The notes below the pieces were generated by a model. That model did not search any database, was not told the DNA's origin, and worked only from the letters and a program-made list of their open reading frames with translations. From assembly GCF_008728515.1 (NCBI RefSeq), contig NC_044981.1, forward strand, positions 135,037,937 to 135,101,936: a stretch of DNA of 64,000 nucleotides. Reading direction: 5' to 3'. This DNA comes from Papio anubis. Lineage: Eukaryota; Chordata; Mammalia; Primates; Cercopithecidae. The position numbers and the translations under genes are program-made. Position 1 is the stretch's first letter; each line of letters opens with the position of its first letter. Below, in pieces: positions 49,535 through 61,439 of this stretch.

Positions 49535-49561
<27 letters not shown>

Positions 49562-49838
49562 GAGACAGAGTCTTGCTCTGTCACCCAGGCTGGAATGCAG
49601 TGACATGATCTTGGCTCACTGCAACCTCCGCCTCTCAGGTTCAAGCGATACTCCTGCCTCAGCCTCCTGAGTAGCTGGGACTACAGGCGCGTGCCACCAC
49701 ACCTAGCTAAATTTTGTATTTTTAGTAGAGACAGGTTTTCACTGTGTTAGCCAGGATGATCTTGATCTCCTGGTCTTGTGATCTGCCTGCCTTGGTCTCC
49801 CAAAGTACTAGGATTACAGGCATGAGCCACATGCGCCC
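49535..49838 (-). mobile_element. Alu (AluS-like)
   Basis: A minus-strand full-length Alu with a 27-T tail. It reads 'gagacagagtcttgctctgtcacccaggctgg' through 'gattacaggcatgagccac'. Confidence 0.92.
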
Positions 49839-49854
49839 TTACGTCATACACAAG

Positions 49855-50840
49855 CAAATTATTGTCTTGATTTCAAGCCTTAGACCAAACATTGTCTTAC
49901 AAAAAATTCCAAGAATACACAAAAAGCAGGAGAATAGCATAATAAACCTCCAGATACCCATTACCTGACTTCATCAACCATTAACTCAAGATCAATTTTA
50001 CTTCATCCATATTCCTCATTCTTCACCCTGGCTGGATTTTTCGGAAAAAGCAAAACAAGATAAAACAAAACAGATACCATTTCACATAATTTAATCAGCA
50101 AATTCTTCAGTAGATAACTCTAAAATGTAAGGATTCTTTAAAACAATATAGTGTCACACCTGAAAACTTACCAAGTAAAGATTCAAATTTGTGTGGTTGT
50201 CTCATAAATGTTTTCTTACAGTTTCAATCAGGATCTACATAAGGTGCATACGTTGCAATTGTTGATCTTTTAAAATCTTCTTTAATCTATAAGTTTCCTC
50301 CTATTTTTTCTCAATTTGTTGGAGAAACGATTTGTTTTGTAGAGTTTGCCACAGCATGAGTGTTGCAGAGTATATTCCTATGGATGCAAGTGAAGAGAAG
50401 TAGAAATGATTTTCTTTTTGCCAGTTACATATAGCCACTCACGCAGAAACTGGAATCAACTGGTGATATTTTAATGTCCTTTGTTGTTTTCCAAACATCT
50501 CCTGTTACTAGATTCCTTACACTTTACAGGATTTTCTTATATATCAGTTTCTTTTCTGTTTACTACGTGTCATATATACTAGACATAGTCTTTTCTAGAC
50601 ATTGTATATTCTTGGATTGTTTTGTCTGTGAGTGGGCTTCCTCCCAAAACGTTCTTCTGCCTTATTTTCCTGAGAATTGACAGTTAAATCTTGAGGCTTG
50701 ATAGATTCAGATTTGATACTTTAGGAAGATTACTCCGTAGACAGTGTGATGTACTTTCATCAGGAGTTAAAGTCTGGTTGTTTCTTTCTTTCTCGTAAAG
50801 CTGGTAGTTGTTTATAATCATTGTTAACTCAAAGTTAATG
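49855..50840 (-). mobile_element. Probable ancient LINE-type repeat, unassigned family
   Basis: The order 'aaaaattccaagaatacacaaaaagcaggagaatagcataataaacc', 'gtctcataaatgttttcttacagttt', 'gatctacataaggtgcatacgttgcaatt', 'agagtttgccacag' and 'ttgaggcttgatagattcag' matches a recurrent mammalian repeat of old L1 3' type. I cannot name the family or be sure of its strand. Confidence 0.45.
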
Positions 50841-51019
50841 GGCAGTGGTAGCCACTGGATCTTGTTTTTAGTTTCCAGAGACTGAGTGTCTCTGAGGCTG
50901 GAACCCCCACCTACGGGTGCACAGTGGCACCCTTGATGTCAGGGAATTGTTAGGCTGCAGATTCAAGGAACGTGGTTAAGTTCTTTGAACATTGTATTAA
51001 CTAGTTTAAACGAAACCAA

Positions 51020-52040
51020 ATCTCACAAGATGGACAAGCAATTTTTAGAATTACTGAAAACAACCTGCAGATTAAAGATTACTAGAGACAACATTAATGA
51101 AGTGAAAATGCAAGCTACAAAGCAGGAGAAGCTATTTGCAAAATAGATAAGGGATACCAAAAAGGTTTTGTATTCAGAATATATAAAGACATGTTATCAG
51201 TCAATATAAAAATACAAATAGCACAATAGACAAAGTGGGCAAAAACTCAAATAGTGACTTCACAAAGTAGGCATTTCACAATAAGTATTTCCAATGAGCA
51301 ATACAACATTGAAAAGTTATTTAATCTCACCATTCATCTGGGAAATGCAAATCAAACCAATGTGGAGATAACACGAACACCAGCAAATCCACTAGAATGG
51401 TTAAATAGATTGAGAGTACCAAGTCTTAGCAAGAATATGGAGAAACTGCTACTTCACATACCCATGTAGAGAGTGTATTACTCTGGGAAACTGTCTGCAG
51501 GCTCTACTAAAACTGTCATGTGACCCAGCACTGACCTGTCTACAGCAACATATTCATATGTGCACCCAATAGAAATGTGTGACATGTGCACAAAAAGACA
51601 TGAACAGGAATATTCACAACAGCATTATTTGTAACAACTAATACTTGGAAATTACTCAAATATTCTTCAGTAGTAGAGTAAGCAAATGCATTTTGGTTTA
51701 TCCATACAATGGAATGATGCTATGAATCTAAAGAAGGAAACCAGACACCAAAGAATATGTTATATGATTCAAAGCATATAAAGTTCCCAAACAGGGGAGA
51801 AAATTAAACTATGATACTAGGTGTCAGGATAAGGATTAGCTTTGGGGGAAAAGCACTGGAAATGTGACTAGGTTGAGGTTTGAAGGAGCTGCTGGGATTA
51901 TTAATATTCTATTTCCAGATCTGTGTAATGGTTACATGGAACATTCAATTTATATCAAGTTATTGAGCTGTGTCCTTATTATTTGTGCATTTCATGAAAG
52001 TATTATATACTATTGTAAATAAAATATTGTACTTATGAGC
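51020..52040 (+). mobile_element. Old L1M 3' end
   Basis: Plus-strand blocks 'gcaaaaactcaaatagtgacttcac', 'tgggaaatgcaaatcaaacc', 'acatgaacaggaatattcacaacagc', 'tatccatacaatggaatgatgctatg' and a 3' UTR-like end near 'taaataaaatattg' form the ORF2 C-terminus and 3' UTR of an old L1. All frames are broken. Confidence 0.8.
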
Positions 52041-52415
52041 TAAAGAGAATCGTTTAAAAAAACCTGACAGTTTTCACACTTCTAGTATTAGGAGGTATAA
52101 AAAGCAGATGAACGAACCATACCCATCAAGATGTAAGCCAAAAAATTGAAATCATAAAAATGATTGAAATGAACTTTTATAAACACTGATAGTGACAAAA
52201 AACTTCGCCATGTTATGTGATATTAGCCACTGGGAAAATGAAACCATAATGATTAACAATATACTTTTTAAAACTCAGAAAACAGGTATTGGAAGATGCT
52301 TGCCTATAGTTTTTCAGCACTGTATAAAATTATGGTATACTCAACCCAATACTGCATAACATTTAAGATTCGCCAAAATTAATATTAACTCTTATGAGTT
52401 TAAAGAAAAAAAAAT
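52041..52415. other. Unassigned sequence
   Basis: No gene or clear repeat. It may contain further old L1 sequence. Confidence 0.4.
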
Positions 52416-52748
52416 GGCCAGGCAAGGTGGCTCACGCTTGTAATCCCAGCACTTTAGGAGGCCGAGGTGGGTGAATCATGAGGTCAGGAGATTGAGACCC
52501 TCCTGGCTAACAGGGTGAAGCCCCATCTCTACTTAAAAAAAAAAAAATACAAAAAATTAGCCGGGCATGGTGACATGCACCTGTAATCCCAGCTAGTTGG
52601 GAACCTGAGGCAGGAGAATCGCTTGAACCTGGGAGGTGGAGGTGGTAGTGAGCCAAGATCGTGCCACTGCACTCCAGCCTGGGTGACAGAGCGAGACTCC
52701 ATCTCAAAAAAAAAAAAAAAAAAAAGAAAAAGAAAAAAGAAAAAAAAG
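52416..52748 (+). mobile_element. Alu (AluS/Y type)
   Basis: A full-length Alu from 'ggccaggcaaggtggctcac' to an A-rich tail (A, then AAAAAG units, to 52748). 'atcatgaggtcaggagattgagaccctcctgg' favours AluSg or AluY. Confidence 0.92.
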
Positions 52749-52847
52749 TACCAATAAAGAAAAAGCTACATATTATGGAAGTACATTGGTTCTTCCTAAA
52801 TATGGGGAAAATCACACAAAGAAACAATATGGTGACAAATTAGAACC

Positions 52848-52873
52848 TTTTTTTTTTTTTTTTTTTTTTTTTG
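52848..52873 (+). repeat. T-run (about 26 T)
   Basis: An isolated poly-T with no Alu or L1 body attached on its right side. Confidence 0.9.
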
Positions 52874-52924
52874 AAAATGCCCTTGACAAATGCTTAGGAA
52901 AAAAAATGCTGAAGATTTCAATAC

Positions 52925-52995
52925 GCTAATACACGTAACAGTTTAGAATAATGCCTGACACTTAGCACAAAATAAATGTTAGCTGTTATTAGAGT
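52925..52995 (+). mobile_element. MIR SINE 3' end
   Basis: 'agaataatgcctgacacttagcacaaaataaatgttagctgttatta' matches the MIR 3' end (GTGCCTGGCACATAGTAAG...AATAAATGTTAGC). Confidence 0.75.
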
Positions 52996-53887
52996 TTGTA
53001 TGAACAAATGACCCAGTTAAGGGAGATTTTTCTGTAAGTTGCATGAGAATTCTGTTTTTTTCCCTGACATATCTGTTTATTATATTTACATGATTGTGTT
53101 TCAATAATGAAATACACAAAGAAGTATTTCTTATGCATTGGAGAATCCATTATTCTATCCCTTAATGACTTCTTTAGTGAAAGCATTTCTTTATGGATAA
53201 GTTGAGTAAGTACAACCACTGATACAGTAGCTGCATTGTCCAGAATTTTTAAAGTGTTTATGAAAAAGCCTGGAGAAATAAATTCACATATGAAATCCCC
53301 AGTGTCATTATAGACATGTTATTGCAGCAAAGAAATTATAACCAGTGGTTTACCAAATTCTGCCGGATGTACTAAATATGTTTAATTTATAGAAGCAAAG
53401 GTTTAAAAATATGGTAGAACCCTCATGATATTCTGTGAGAAGGGGAATGACTATGGCATTGTTTTGCATCATCTAAAAACTTGCCAATAATCTCATGAAA
53501 GAACACTTTTTACAAAATTAAGGACGTATTAGTATTAAGTTTTATTTTACAAAATGGTGAGCATTCAAATTTGCCTACCTCATCCAGGATAAGTGCCAGG
53601 AACACACACGTACACACTTGAGCTGGCCCTTTAGTTAAAAGATAAAAATGTAACTTTAATAAAAGAATCATTCTATGGAGAATATTTTGAAAATTGATTG
53701 TTTGGGAATATTTTTGATGTTATATGCTGTCACTGCTGAAAACGATGTGCAACCTGTAAAGCCTGTCATATTGTAAACTTTAAAAACATGGAAGGAAATT
53801 TTCTAATCTTTGATACAATCTTCCAAAGAATTGCAGTGGATTTTAAACTCAATAATAAAAATATTAAATGATTAAATATATTATCTC
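52996..53887. other. Unassigned sequence
   Basis: No gene or repeat recognised. Confidence 0.45.
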
Positions 53888-54176
53888 AAATCTTCCTTCC
53901 TTCTTTCCTTCCTTCCTTCCTTCCTTCCTTCCTTCCTTCCTTCCTTCCTTCCTTCCTTCCTTCCTTCCTTCCTCCCTCCCTTCCTCTTCTTCCTCTTCAT
54001 CTCTTTCTTTTTTTTCTTTCTTTCTTTCGTTCGTTCTTTCTTTCGTTCGTTCGTTCTTTCTTTCTCTTTCTTCTCTCCCTCCCTCCCTCCCTTTCTTCTT
54101 TCCTTCCTTTTGTTTTCTTTCTTTCCTTTTCTTTTTTCTTTTTTTTCTCTCTTTCTCTCTTTTCTTTTTTCTTTCC
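53888..54176 (+). repeat. Polypyrimidine (TTCC)n/(CTTT)n tract
   Basis: About 290 bases of nearly pure pyrimidine. It includes 17 uninterrupted TTCC units (53905-53972; GGAA on the other strand) and CGTT-bearing units near 54025-54056. It joins directly to the tail side of the minus-strand AluJ at 54181, so it most likely grew from that Alu's poly(A) tail. It gives spurious poly-Ser/Pro/Phe and Lys/Arg/Glu frames. Confidence 0.95.
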
Positions 54177-54180
54177 TATA

Positions 54181-54460
54181 GAGACAGGGTCTCTCTCTGT
54201 TGCCCAGACCTGGAGTGCAGTGGCACAATCATAGCTCACTATAGCCTTGACCTCCTGGACTAAAGCCATCCTCCGGCCTCAGCTTCCTGAGTAGCTGGGA
54301 CTTCAGTCACCTACCGCCACTCCTGGCTTTTTATTTATTTATTAGAAACAGGTCCTCACTATATTGCTCAGTCTTGTCTCAAACTCCTAGCCTGAAGTAA
54401 TTCTCCTGCCTCAACCTCCCAAAATGCAGGGATTACAGACATAAGCCACCATGCTCAACC
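54181..54460 (-). mobile_element. AluJ
   Basis: A minus-strand diverged Alu from 'gagacagggtctctctctgttgcccag' to 'gattacagacataagccaccatgc'. Diagnostic positions such as 'cacaatcatagctcactatagccttgacctcctgg' fit AluJ. Confidence 0.88.
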
Positions 54461-54994
54461 AGTTTATTGTTTAAAAATAATTTGACATCAAGGTGGATAA
54501 AACTTTATTAGCCATTTTTAACAAATATTTGCACAATTGGTAGATAATTTTGAAACATATTCACCATGACTTAGAGTGATTAACAATATACTTTTCCTGC
54601 TTGGATCCACATGGCTTTGTAGCACTTCATTTTCAGTAGTGACAGCCATGATAACTCAGTACACAAATGAACTTAATTATAAAGCAAACAATTGAATCGC
54701 TGTATCATAAAGTGTTAAATCAAAATTTTAAAAAGTATTAAAACCATTCCATTGTTTTCTCAATATATTATTAGTAAATGAAATAAAATTTTGCCTTAAA
54801 TATTTTTTTAAAAATTTGCATTAAACAAAATATTTTATTTCAACTTTACCTCTCTGAAATTTCTACTTAGAGTTTGTTTTATAATACACATACTATATTA
54901 GTACAGCAAATGTATACAACTACATATGTTAAATACATGTGTATAACTTTATATACATGTATCATATTTATGTTTTACACTTAAAATTTTTATT
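54461..54994. other. AT-rich unassigned sequence
   Basis: AT-rich with TA/CA-rich patches near 54890-54980. No gene. Confidence 0.5.
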
Positions 54995-55760
54995 AATAAC
55001 ATGCAATCAGAATGGTTTAGAGACACTAATTTAGAAGTTGTTAGGGAAGAGAAAAGGTAGTAAAGAGATGAGTGTGTAAGGATCCTGGAGATGGAATACT
55101 GGAGGCTGAGGGGAGAATGTCTTTAAAAAACGGTGAGTTGGTTAACAGAGTTATATGCAGTAGAAAACTTAGGAACCACAAGGTCTGAAAAGGCACTTTG
55201 GCATTTATGACTTATGACTAGAAAATGGTTGGTGAAAGTATTGTTGGTCAAGTCGTAGGAACAGAAACCAGATTCTATTCTGTAAATACCCAGATAAGTG
55301 AGTGAGAGGGAACAAAAGGAGCAGTAAGCGGATTGCTCTTGTTAAAGCTTGGCAGAAAAATGAATGAGGCAATGGAGGAGGAGAGTCAGAAAATACATGA
55401 GAGGTTGGAAGAATGATTGATTAAGTATGTCACGGGAAGAGGGGAAGAGAAAGGGTCATAATCTGAGGAGAAGGCATGCACGTTGGAAAAAGGACTGGAC
55501 ATTTTGTGAGTCAGTAAGAAACAGAAGAAATAAGTGTTGTTTCTAAGGAAAGAGAAGGAGAGCTAGGGGCATTGATTTCAGATGGCCACCATATCAGCGA
55601 ATTAAATGATTGAGTAACATTCTAAAATGAGGAATGCCGAATTTCCATTGTGAACTTTGATAGAAGAGAAAAAGGCTTGAAATATCTTCCACAGACCTCT
55701 CGAAAGGAAGGGAGCAGAGATCCTCCAAAAAACTGAGCAACACTGAGAACCCACATGTCA
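54995..55760 (-). mobile_element. Ancient L2-like/unassigned repeat
   Basis: A purine-rich stretch with blocks such as 'ggtcaagtcgtaggaacagaaaccagattctat', 'aatgaatgaggcaatggaggaggagagt' and 'gggaagaggggaagagaaag' resembles the ancient repeat at 21720-25110 and 61440-62660. No open frame of note. The family is uncertain. Confidence 0.35.
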
Positions 55761-55856
55761 CCAGGTAACATGAATGCATGTCAGAAACAAATAGAAAATT
55801 TCAAGTTTTTTTTTCTTTTAAACCAGCAATGAGCTTGCTACCTCTGGGTATGAGTG

Positions 55857-55885
55857 CGAGAGAAAGAGAGAGAGAGAGAGAAGAA
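55857..55885 (+). repeat. (GA)n microsatellite
   Basis: A run of GAGA units within the purine-rich stretch. Confidence 0.9.
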
Positions 55886-56089
55886 ATTGGCAAAGGGGGT
55901 AGAATGGAAATTGAGGATGTGATATCTGATAGTCACAGTAAGAAAGTTTTTAATATGAAGGTTTTAAAGCCCCTTGGGTAGGGAAACAGTGAATCAAGGA
56001 AGAAGTCAATAGGTAAAAATAAATGAAAGAGTGATAGGGGGTTCAAGGGTATTTGAAGATACAAATGTAATCAAATGAAAAAATATTTT

Positions 56090-56424
56090 AAATTCAGATC
56101 TTTGCTCAAATATAATGAAAGCTCTCATTCAAATCTTTGCTCAAATGTCAAGCTATCTAAAATTGCAACCTTGTTGCCCTACTCTACATTGTCTATCCAC
56201 TTCTCTGTTTCATTTTTTCCCATTGAACTCATTCTATATACTTTCCTGATGTATTTGTTATTGGCTCTTCCTCCCTGCCACCTCACCCCAAATCAGAACT
56301 CACATACACAGGATGTAAACACAAGGAGGGCAGGGAATTCTTTGCCTCTTCTTTCTTAGTACTATATCCCCAAAACCTTTGCATAGTTGTTGCTCATTAT
56401 ATACTTGCTGAATGAATGAATGAT
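56090..56424 (+). mobile_element. L2 3' end
   Basis: The order 'tcaaatctttgctcaaatgtcaa', 'cttgttgccctactctacattgtctatccac', 'acaaggagggcagggaattc', 'actatatccccaaaacc' and the final 'tgctgaatgaatgaatga' is the L2 3' end with its short 3' repeat. It is the clearest L2 in the window. Confidence 0.85.
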
Positions 56425-58559
56425 CATACAACAATGGAAAGGGAATGAATTGGTATAAATTAACTAAATCTTTATCTTTTATGTTAATATTTGAAAGTTA
56501 GTAATTTAAGCTGATAAGTTACAATGTGTAAAGTAAATGTTACAGATGTAGACTCCAGCAAAACTAAAAAGCAGAAATAAGAAAGAAGTTGCTTTGAGGG
56601 ATTGGAAATGTTGGGATAGGAGGCTTTTGCTTTCCCTTCTAACTCTTCTGCACTGTTTGATTGATTACAACGTGAATGTATTGCTTTGATGAAAAATAAA
56701 GCTAAAACAACGCCAGAAAAAAGAAAATAAGACCAAGACGGAAGAGCAGTGTTAGTAGCAGCAAGTGAGAGCACAGAGGAGAGTGTTAGAATCCAAGATC
56801 GTGAGGATGGAGATATTCTGATGAACAATGAGGTCCATGTTCTGAATGTACTTACAAGAGTCTAAAAAAGACTAAAAGGAAGTTCAACAGTGGTGCAAAC
56901 ATTAAGGTCTGTTGATGTCATGTTTGGAGAGGGAGAGCAAAGAGGAAAACATGAGCCATTCTGAACAAAATGGAGAAGGATCCTGAAGATGAAGGGCCAT
57001 GCCTGGAATCTATAGAAATTTCAAAAAAGTGTTGGGTGGTGGTGCCAGACAATGCCTTAAAAGGGGAATCAGAAATAGGGCTTGTGAATTAGAGGAGGTC
57101 GGAAGAGCAGCCTTTATGGGAAGAGATTTCAAAGAAATGTTGCCAGGCTTAAGTTGAGCTGAGGAGATAGAAAGCAGGCTCCAAGGACCACATCCTATAC
57201 AGGGCACCTATTCACAACAGCACATGCACTTTGTATTTTAGCAACACTTTGGTAGCAAGAATGCCATTCAATAGTTTATATACAGTAATTTGAAGGCTTG
57301 AAGAAATAGTGAGATGAGTCATATTCATCAAAATCATTTCTAGCTCAAATAATAATACAACAATGTTTTAAATCAGATTGCCAGGACATATACCTTTTAA
57401 AGACTCATGTGAAAACCTGCATTTTAATACCCAGAAGGCTAAGATGATTTCAAAGGTAATTTTTAAGAAATGAATTGAGAATAATTTTCCTAGATACAGA
57501 CAGACCTATTATAAAGTATACCACAGTTTCCATCTGCCATCTGCAGCAACTGTCACCCTGCTGGACACTGTTCAAATGCTATTCATATGTCCACTAATTC
57601 AAAACTAATTTCACCAAAATCTCATCTAACAAAAAATGTGTCACATCGTTGATTCCACTGTAATTTCTATTTTCATAATTTAAAATAAGATTAATCTTCC
57701 TGCCCTTTGGCCACAGATTACACTCACAGACTCTAAGAGTTATGATTTCCCGTTAAAAAAGGAGCTTTGAAAGTTATGACAATAATCATGCAAATTAATT
57801 ACTTCCAAATTTTCAGGAAGACAAAATAAGGAAGAAGATTTATCACTACACAAAGAGCTGCTCCAGGGTGCATTACATCAGCATTTTGAGTAAGCCAACT
57901 TTGGCAATTTGAAGAGGAGGGACTTGCCACAGAGTCTCTAAAATAGCAAATTCTTTTGCATGATTGTCCAATATCTGGAGTGACAAAGCTAACCTCTTTG
58001 AGGGTAGAAGGAATTTTTGTTTATCTCCTTAAGAATAATAATTGTACAGATTAGCTGTCTACTCAGATCTCATTTTAAAGTAAGAAGTGTTGGCTAAGCC
58101 TTGCTTCAAATCTTCATTTCATCTTTGGCTAAATTCACAGAATGTTAGAGTAGCAAGAAGCACATTGATTTGAGCTTGATGGAAGTATGTGAAGAGGTTC
58201 TCCACCTAAGTATTGTAGATGAAAATACTTCAACTCATTTCAATCAAAGTATGTGATTATATTGAGTTCTTCCCGCATCCATGAACTAGGATTTGATTTT
58301 TTCCAAGAGGGTGATTAAATCAACGTAAACCAAGATGGTGGGACTTCTAGATATCAAATTACCTAGATCCCAGTTTTCATCAGGGAAAATAGAGGATGAT
58401 GCAAGTGAAATCTATATCTGACATATGAGTACTGTTAATCTCTTACTTTAATGCTTGATATAGTCTTGAAACATATTTTGAAAGTGAAGTATAAAATAAT
58501 CTTAAGAGTAATGAGGAACTTCTTTCCCAGAGGATACAGTAAGATATTTGATGTATGAT
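56425..58559. other. Unassigned sequence
   Basis: No gene recognised. Purine-rich parts (56730-57130) may belong to the same ancient repeat as 54995-55760. The 114-codon minus frame at 56484-56828 has no domain. Confidence 0.4.
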
Positions 58560-59320
58560 ATGTGAGACGACTTCTAATCAGTTACAGCAAGGATGGTTTT
58601 TCTTGGGTCTGGTCCCAGCCAGTCCAAGAAGAAGAGGTCTTTGTAGGATTCAGATGGGGTGCTGTCTTCTCTTATTAGAGCAACTAGGGAAATAGATTCA
58701 GGCATCTTTCTTTTCCGTAGGCTTACTGTCTGTCCTCCAACCCAAGAAAAGGTCAGGGTAGATACCAACTCTATCAAATGTCTGACTTTCTGGAGGTACT
58801 TGGAATAAGCACAGAAGGAAGAGTCTGTTCTTCTTGTTAACCACTATTGGGCCCAAGGATGTCTTAGCATCAAGCCACATGCAAACACCTGTGACTGCTG
58901 GTGAAGTTCCTGATCAACTGCCAGCCCAGACTTAGCCAGCAAGGTCACATTTGAATAAGAAGGTGTGAAGGGTCCAGGGAGGAGGATCACTAGCCAAGGA
59001 GGGTAAGTGATGTCAGCAAGGAATCTCACCTGGGAAGGTCGCAGTCTAAAGCTCCAGGAGGAGCAGAAAAGGGGAAATGAGCTTCTGATGAGCTGATGAA
59101 CCAAGGCCTGCCAAACACAGGATTGAGCAAACCCTCTGTAAACAACATAAGGTTGCAAGGGACAGGAAAGGGTCAAAAGATAGCATGTCTTTGGGATAGG
59201 GTTGAACAAGCTCAGAAGGATCTCTGAATTGGTGTAAAGAAGACATTCTGTGCAGAAAGGGCAGTTTGAGTATATATGAATCATTGTAGGAAACCTCAGA
59301 ATATTGCCCAAAAGAGATGA
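58560..59320. other. GC-richer unassigned block with a 155-codon minus-strand open frame
   Basis: GC content is higher than its surroundings. A minus-strand frame at 58844-59311 stays open for 155 codons (starting MGNILRFPTM) and is rich in Leu, Ser, Pro and Cys. I see no domain, splice site or poly(A) signal supporting it and recognise no family. An old LTR or other repeat is possible. Confidence 0.35.
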
Positions 59321-60959
59321 CTGTCTATATGGTCAGACAGTCAGGTCAGATGGTCAGTTTTAGATTATTTTTCAGTTTATATTCTTGCTTTTTTTTAAAA
59401 AAAAAATTGTCTCTGTTATATTATGGACCTTTATAATACACAATGAGAAATTAATTAGTTTTTATATAAAACACTTAATTATCTTCTAAATTATTTATGG
59501 TGATTCAACTAGGTAATAAACAGAAGAGAACACACATAGAGACATACATACACAGACACACACACATACACAGTAGGAGACAGATTACATACAGAATGCT
59601 TTTATAGAATGATCATTTGCATATCCCCAGCAAACCTATATTCTCTTTTATTTATGTATAGTCTCTGAATTATTGCCATTGTTCTTATTTTAAGTAGAAT
59701 TTAATTCTCTGGAAGAAAGTTAGTTAATGAGAGATTTCTTCTCAAATATCACTTGAAATTTCTTCACTTAAATGTACTTTCTGAAGTGAAAAAGTACAGG
59801 CAGTGGAAAGTAGCAGTGTTTATATAAGCAGAGAGGGAGGTTGCTTTTTATAGTCAGCAGAGGATTGATTTTTTTACAAAGTAAAAAGTAAAGTACTTTA
59901 TCTAGGATACTTCATGTTGCTTTAAATATGAGTGATGTACAGTCCCTGGTGAAGACAGGTCCTTTGTACCTCTCTAAGGAAAAACATGACCATTTGCCCT
60001 TGGGGAGAAGGGGTACAAATAAATACAATCATGAACTAGGAATCTCAATAAATTGACAAAGTATGATTTTACTCAACGGCATGGCCTTAGTTATGAGATG
60101 AAAGATTTGAAGAGCTCTTTCCATTTTTTTTTTCGTGGACATCTTGGTTAACTTTTTGGTAATATTTATTTGTTCCTTTCTTTGTGAGACAAATATTCAG
60201 TACCTTATAATTGCATCATTACCTTTAGCAGGAATATTAAAAACAACGTGCAAACTACAAGCCAAGAAATACATAAAAATAATTTAATAGTCATTTCAAA
60301 TTAGCAGACAGGATTGTAATGATTCATTTCGAATAACAAGTTAAATGGAAATTACATAGAATAAACAGAACCTTATTTTTGAAGTACAACTACAGCGTGG
60401 TCACAGAGGCCTGATGCATGGCAGTTCAAATTTATCTATGTTCCTCTCCATTCTTTGCAGACATTTTAATTTTCTCATTTTCCTCTGGACCCAACCTTCA
60501 GGTTGAAGACTTGACATCGCAGAAGCAGGACCTGACAGAGGGTTTTATTTCTCCAGTTGTTGTTAGACCACATTCACACACCTAGGGTAATAGAGGCTGC
60601 TGTGTTTACATACTTAGTTCTCAATTTTCACTTTCTCTAACATAACAATTCTCAGATTTATAACTTCCATAGATGGTTGACCAATGTAATTTGATTCAGA
60701 GCTATATGGAATACTGTATATAGTTCTGCATGATTTCAGCAATGAGTTTATTTAAAAGCACAGGATTTGGAATATGTGTTTTTTATAGATAAAACAAGGT
60801 AAAATGTAATTGCATTTTATCTACCAACACATAATGATAAGCAGTACTGTTAGGAGTGATGATATACACAAACTTGCTTATGCATGGGAGTGAGACTATA
60901 CAGTGGCTATTGATAACTGGCTAAAGAAAAAGTCATAAAAATTAAGTCATGTTTTATTC
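59321..60959. other. Unassigned sequence with a CA-rich patch
   Basis: A CA/ATAC-rich patch lies at about 59529-59573 and a T8A9-type run at about 59389-59408. No gene. Confidence 0.45.
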
Positions 60960-61400
60960 ATGAATTTGCCTATTTATTTAATGTGTAGTTATTTAATGCC
61001 TACTATATTTAAAACCCTGAGATAAGAGCTCGGGACAGTGAACAGGGCATGCATAGTTTTTACTTCCAGGGAGTTTTATTTTAGCCAGGGGGATAGACAT
61101 TAAACATGAAAACAGCTATTATTTGATTGTAATTATAAAAATTGCATTACAGTAGAAGTACAAGGTGCACAAAGACTAGAAAATAGGGCACTGGCTAAGG
61201 TTTATACAGTGAGTGATACTTGCAGGAACCCAAGCCTTCATAATATTAAGGGGGAAATTTTACTAAGAATGTCCTAGGCAAACAGAATAGCCAAGCCTTC
61301 AGACAGGAAGGAAGTGTGATGAGATTGTGGACCTGAAAGGATGTTAGAATTAGAGTCCAGAGTGCTTACTAAGGCATACAAGCTCCTGCCTCTCTACACC
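60960..61400 (-). mobile_element. L2 3'-end fragment
   Basis: 'tatttatttaatgtgtagttatttaatgcctactatattt', 'cagtgaacagggcatgcatag' and 'agccagggggatagacattaaacatg' follow the complement of the L2 3' end, strongly diverged. Confidence 0.6.
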
Positions 61401-61439
61401 TCATCTCATTTCATAAATCTCTACCTCCCCACTGGAGTC

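Noticed and set aside
49330..49670. Open frames with poly-Cys/Val or poly-Thr/His stretches
   Set aside because: Translation of TG/CA and T-run simple sequence at an Alu tail.
53868..54263. 131-codon plus frame and overlapping Lys/Arg/Glu-rich minus frames
   Set aside because: Pure translation of the polypyrimidine tract running into an AluJ.
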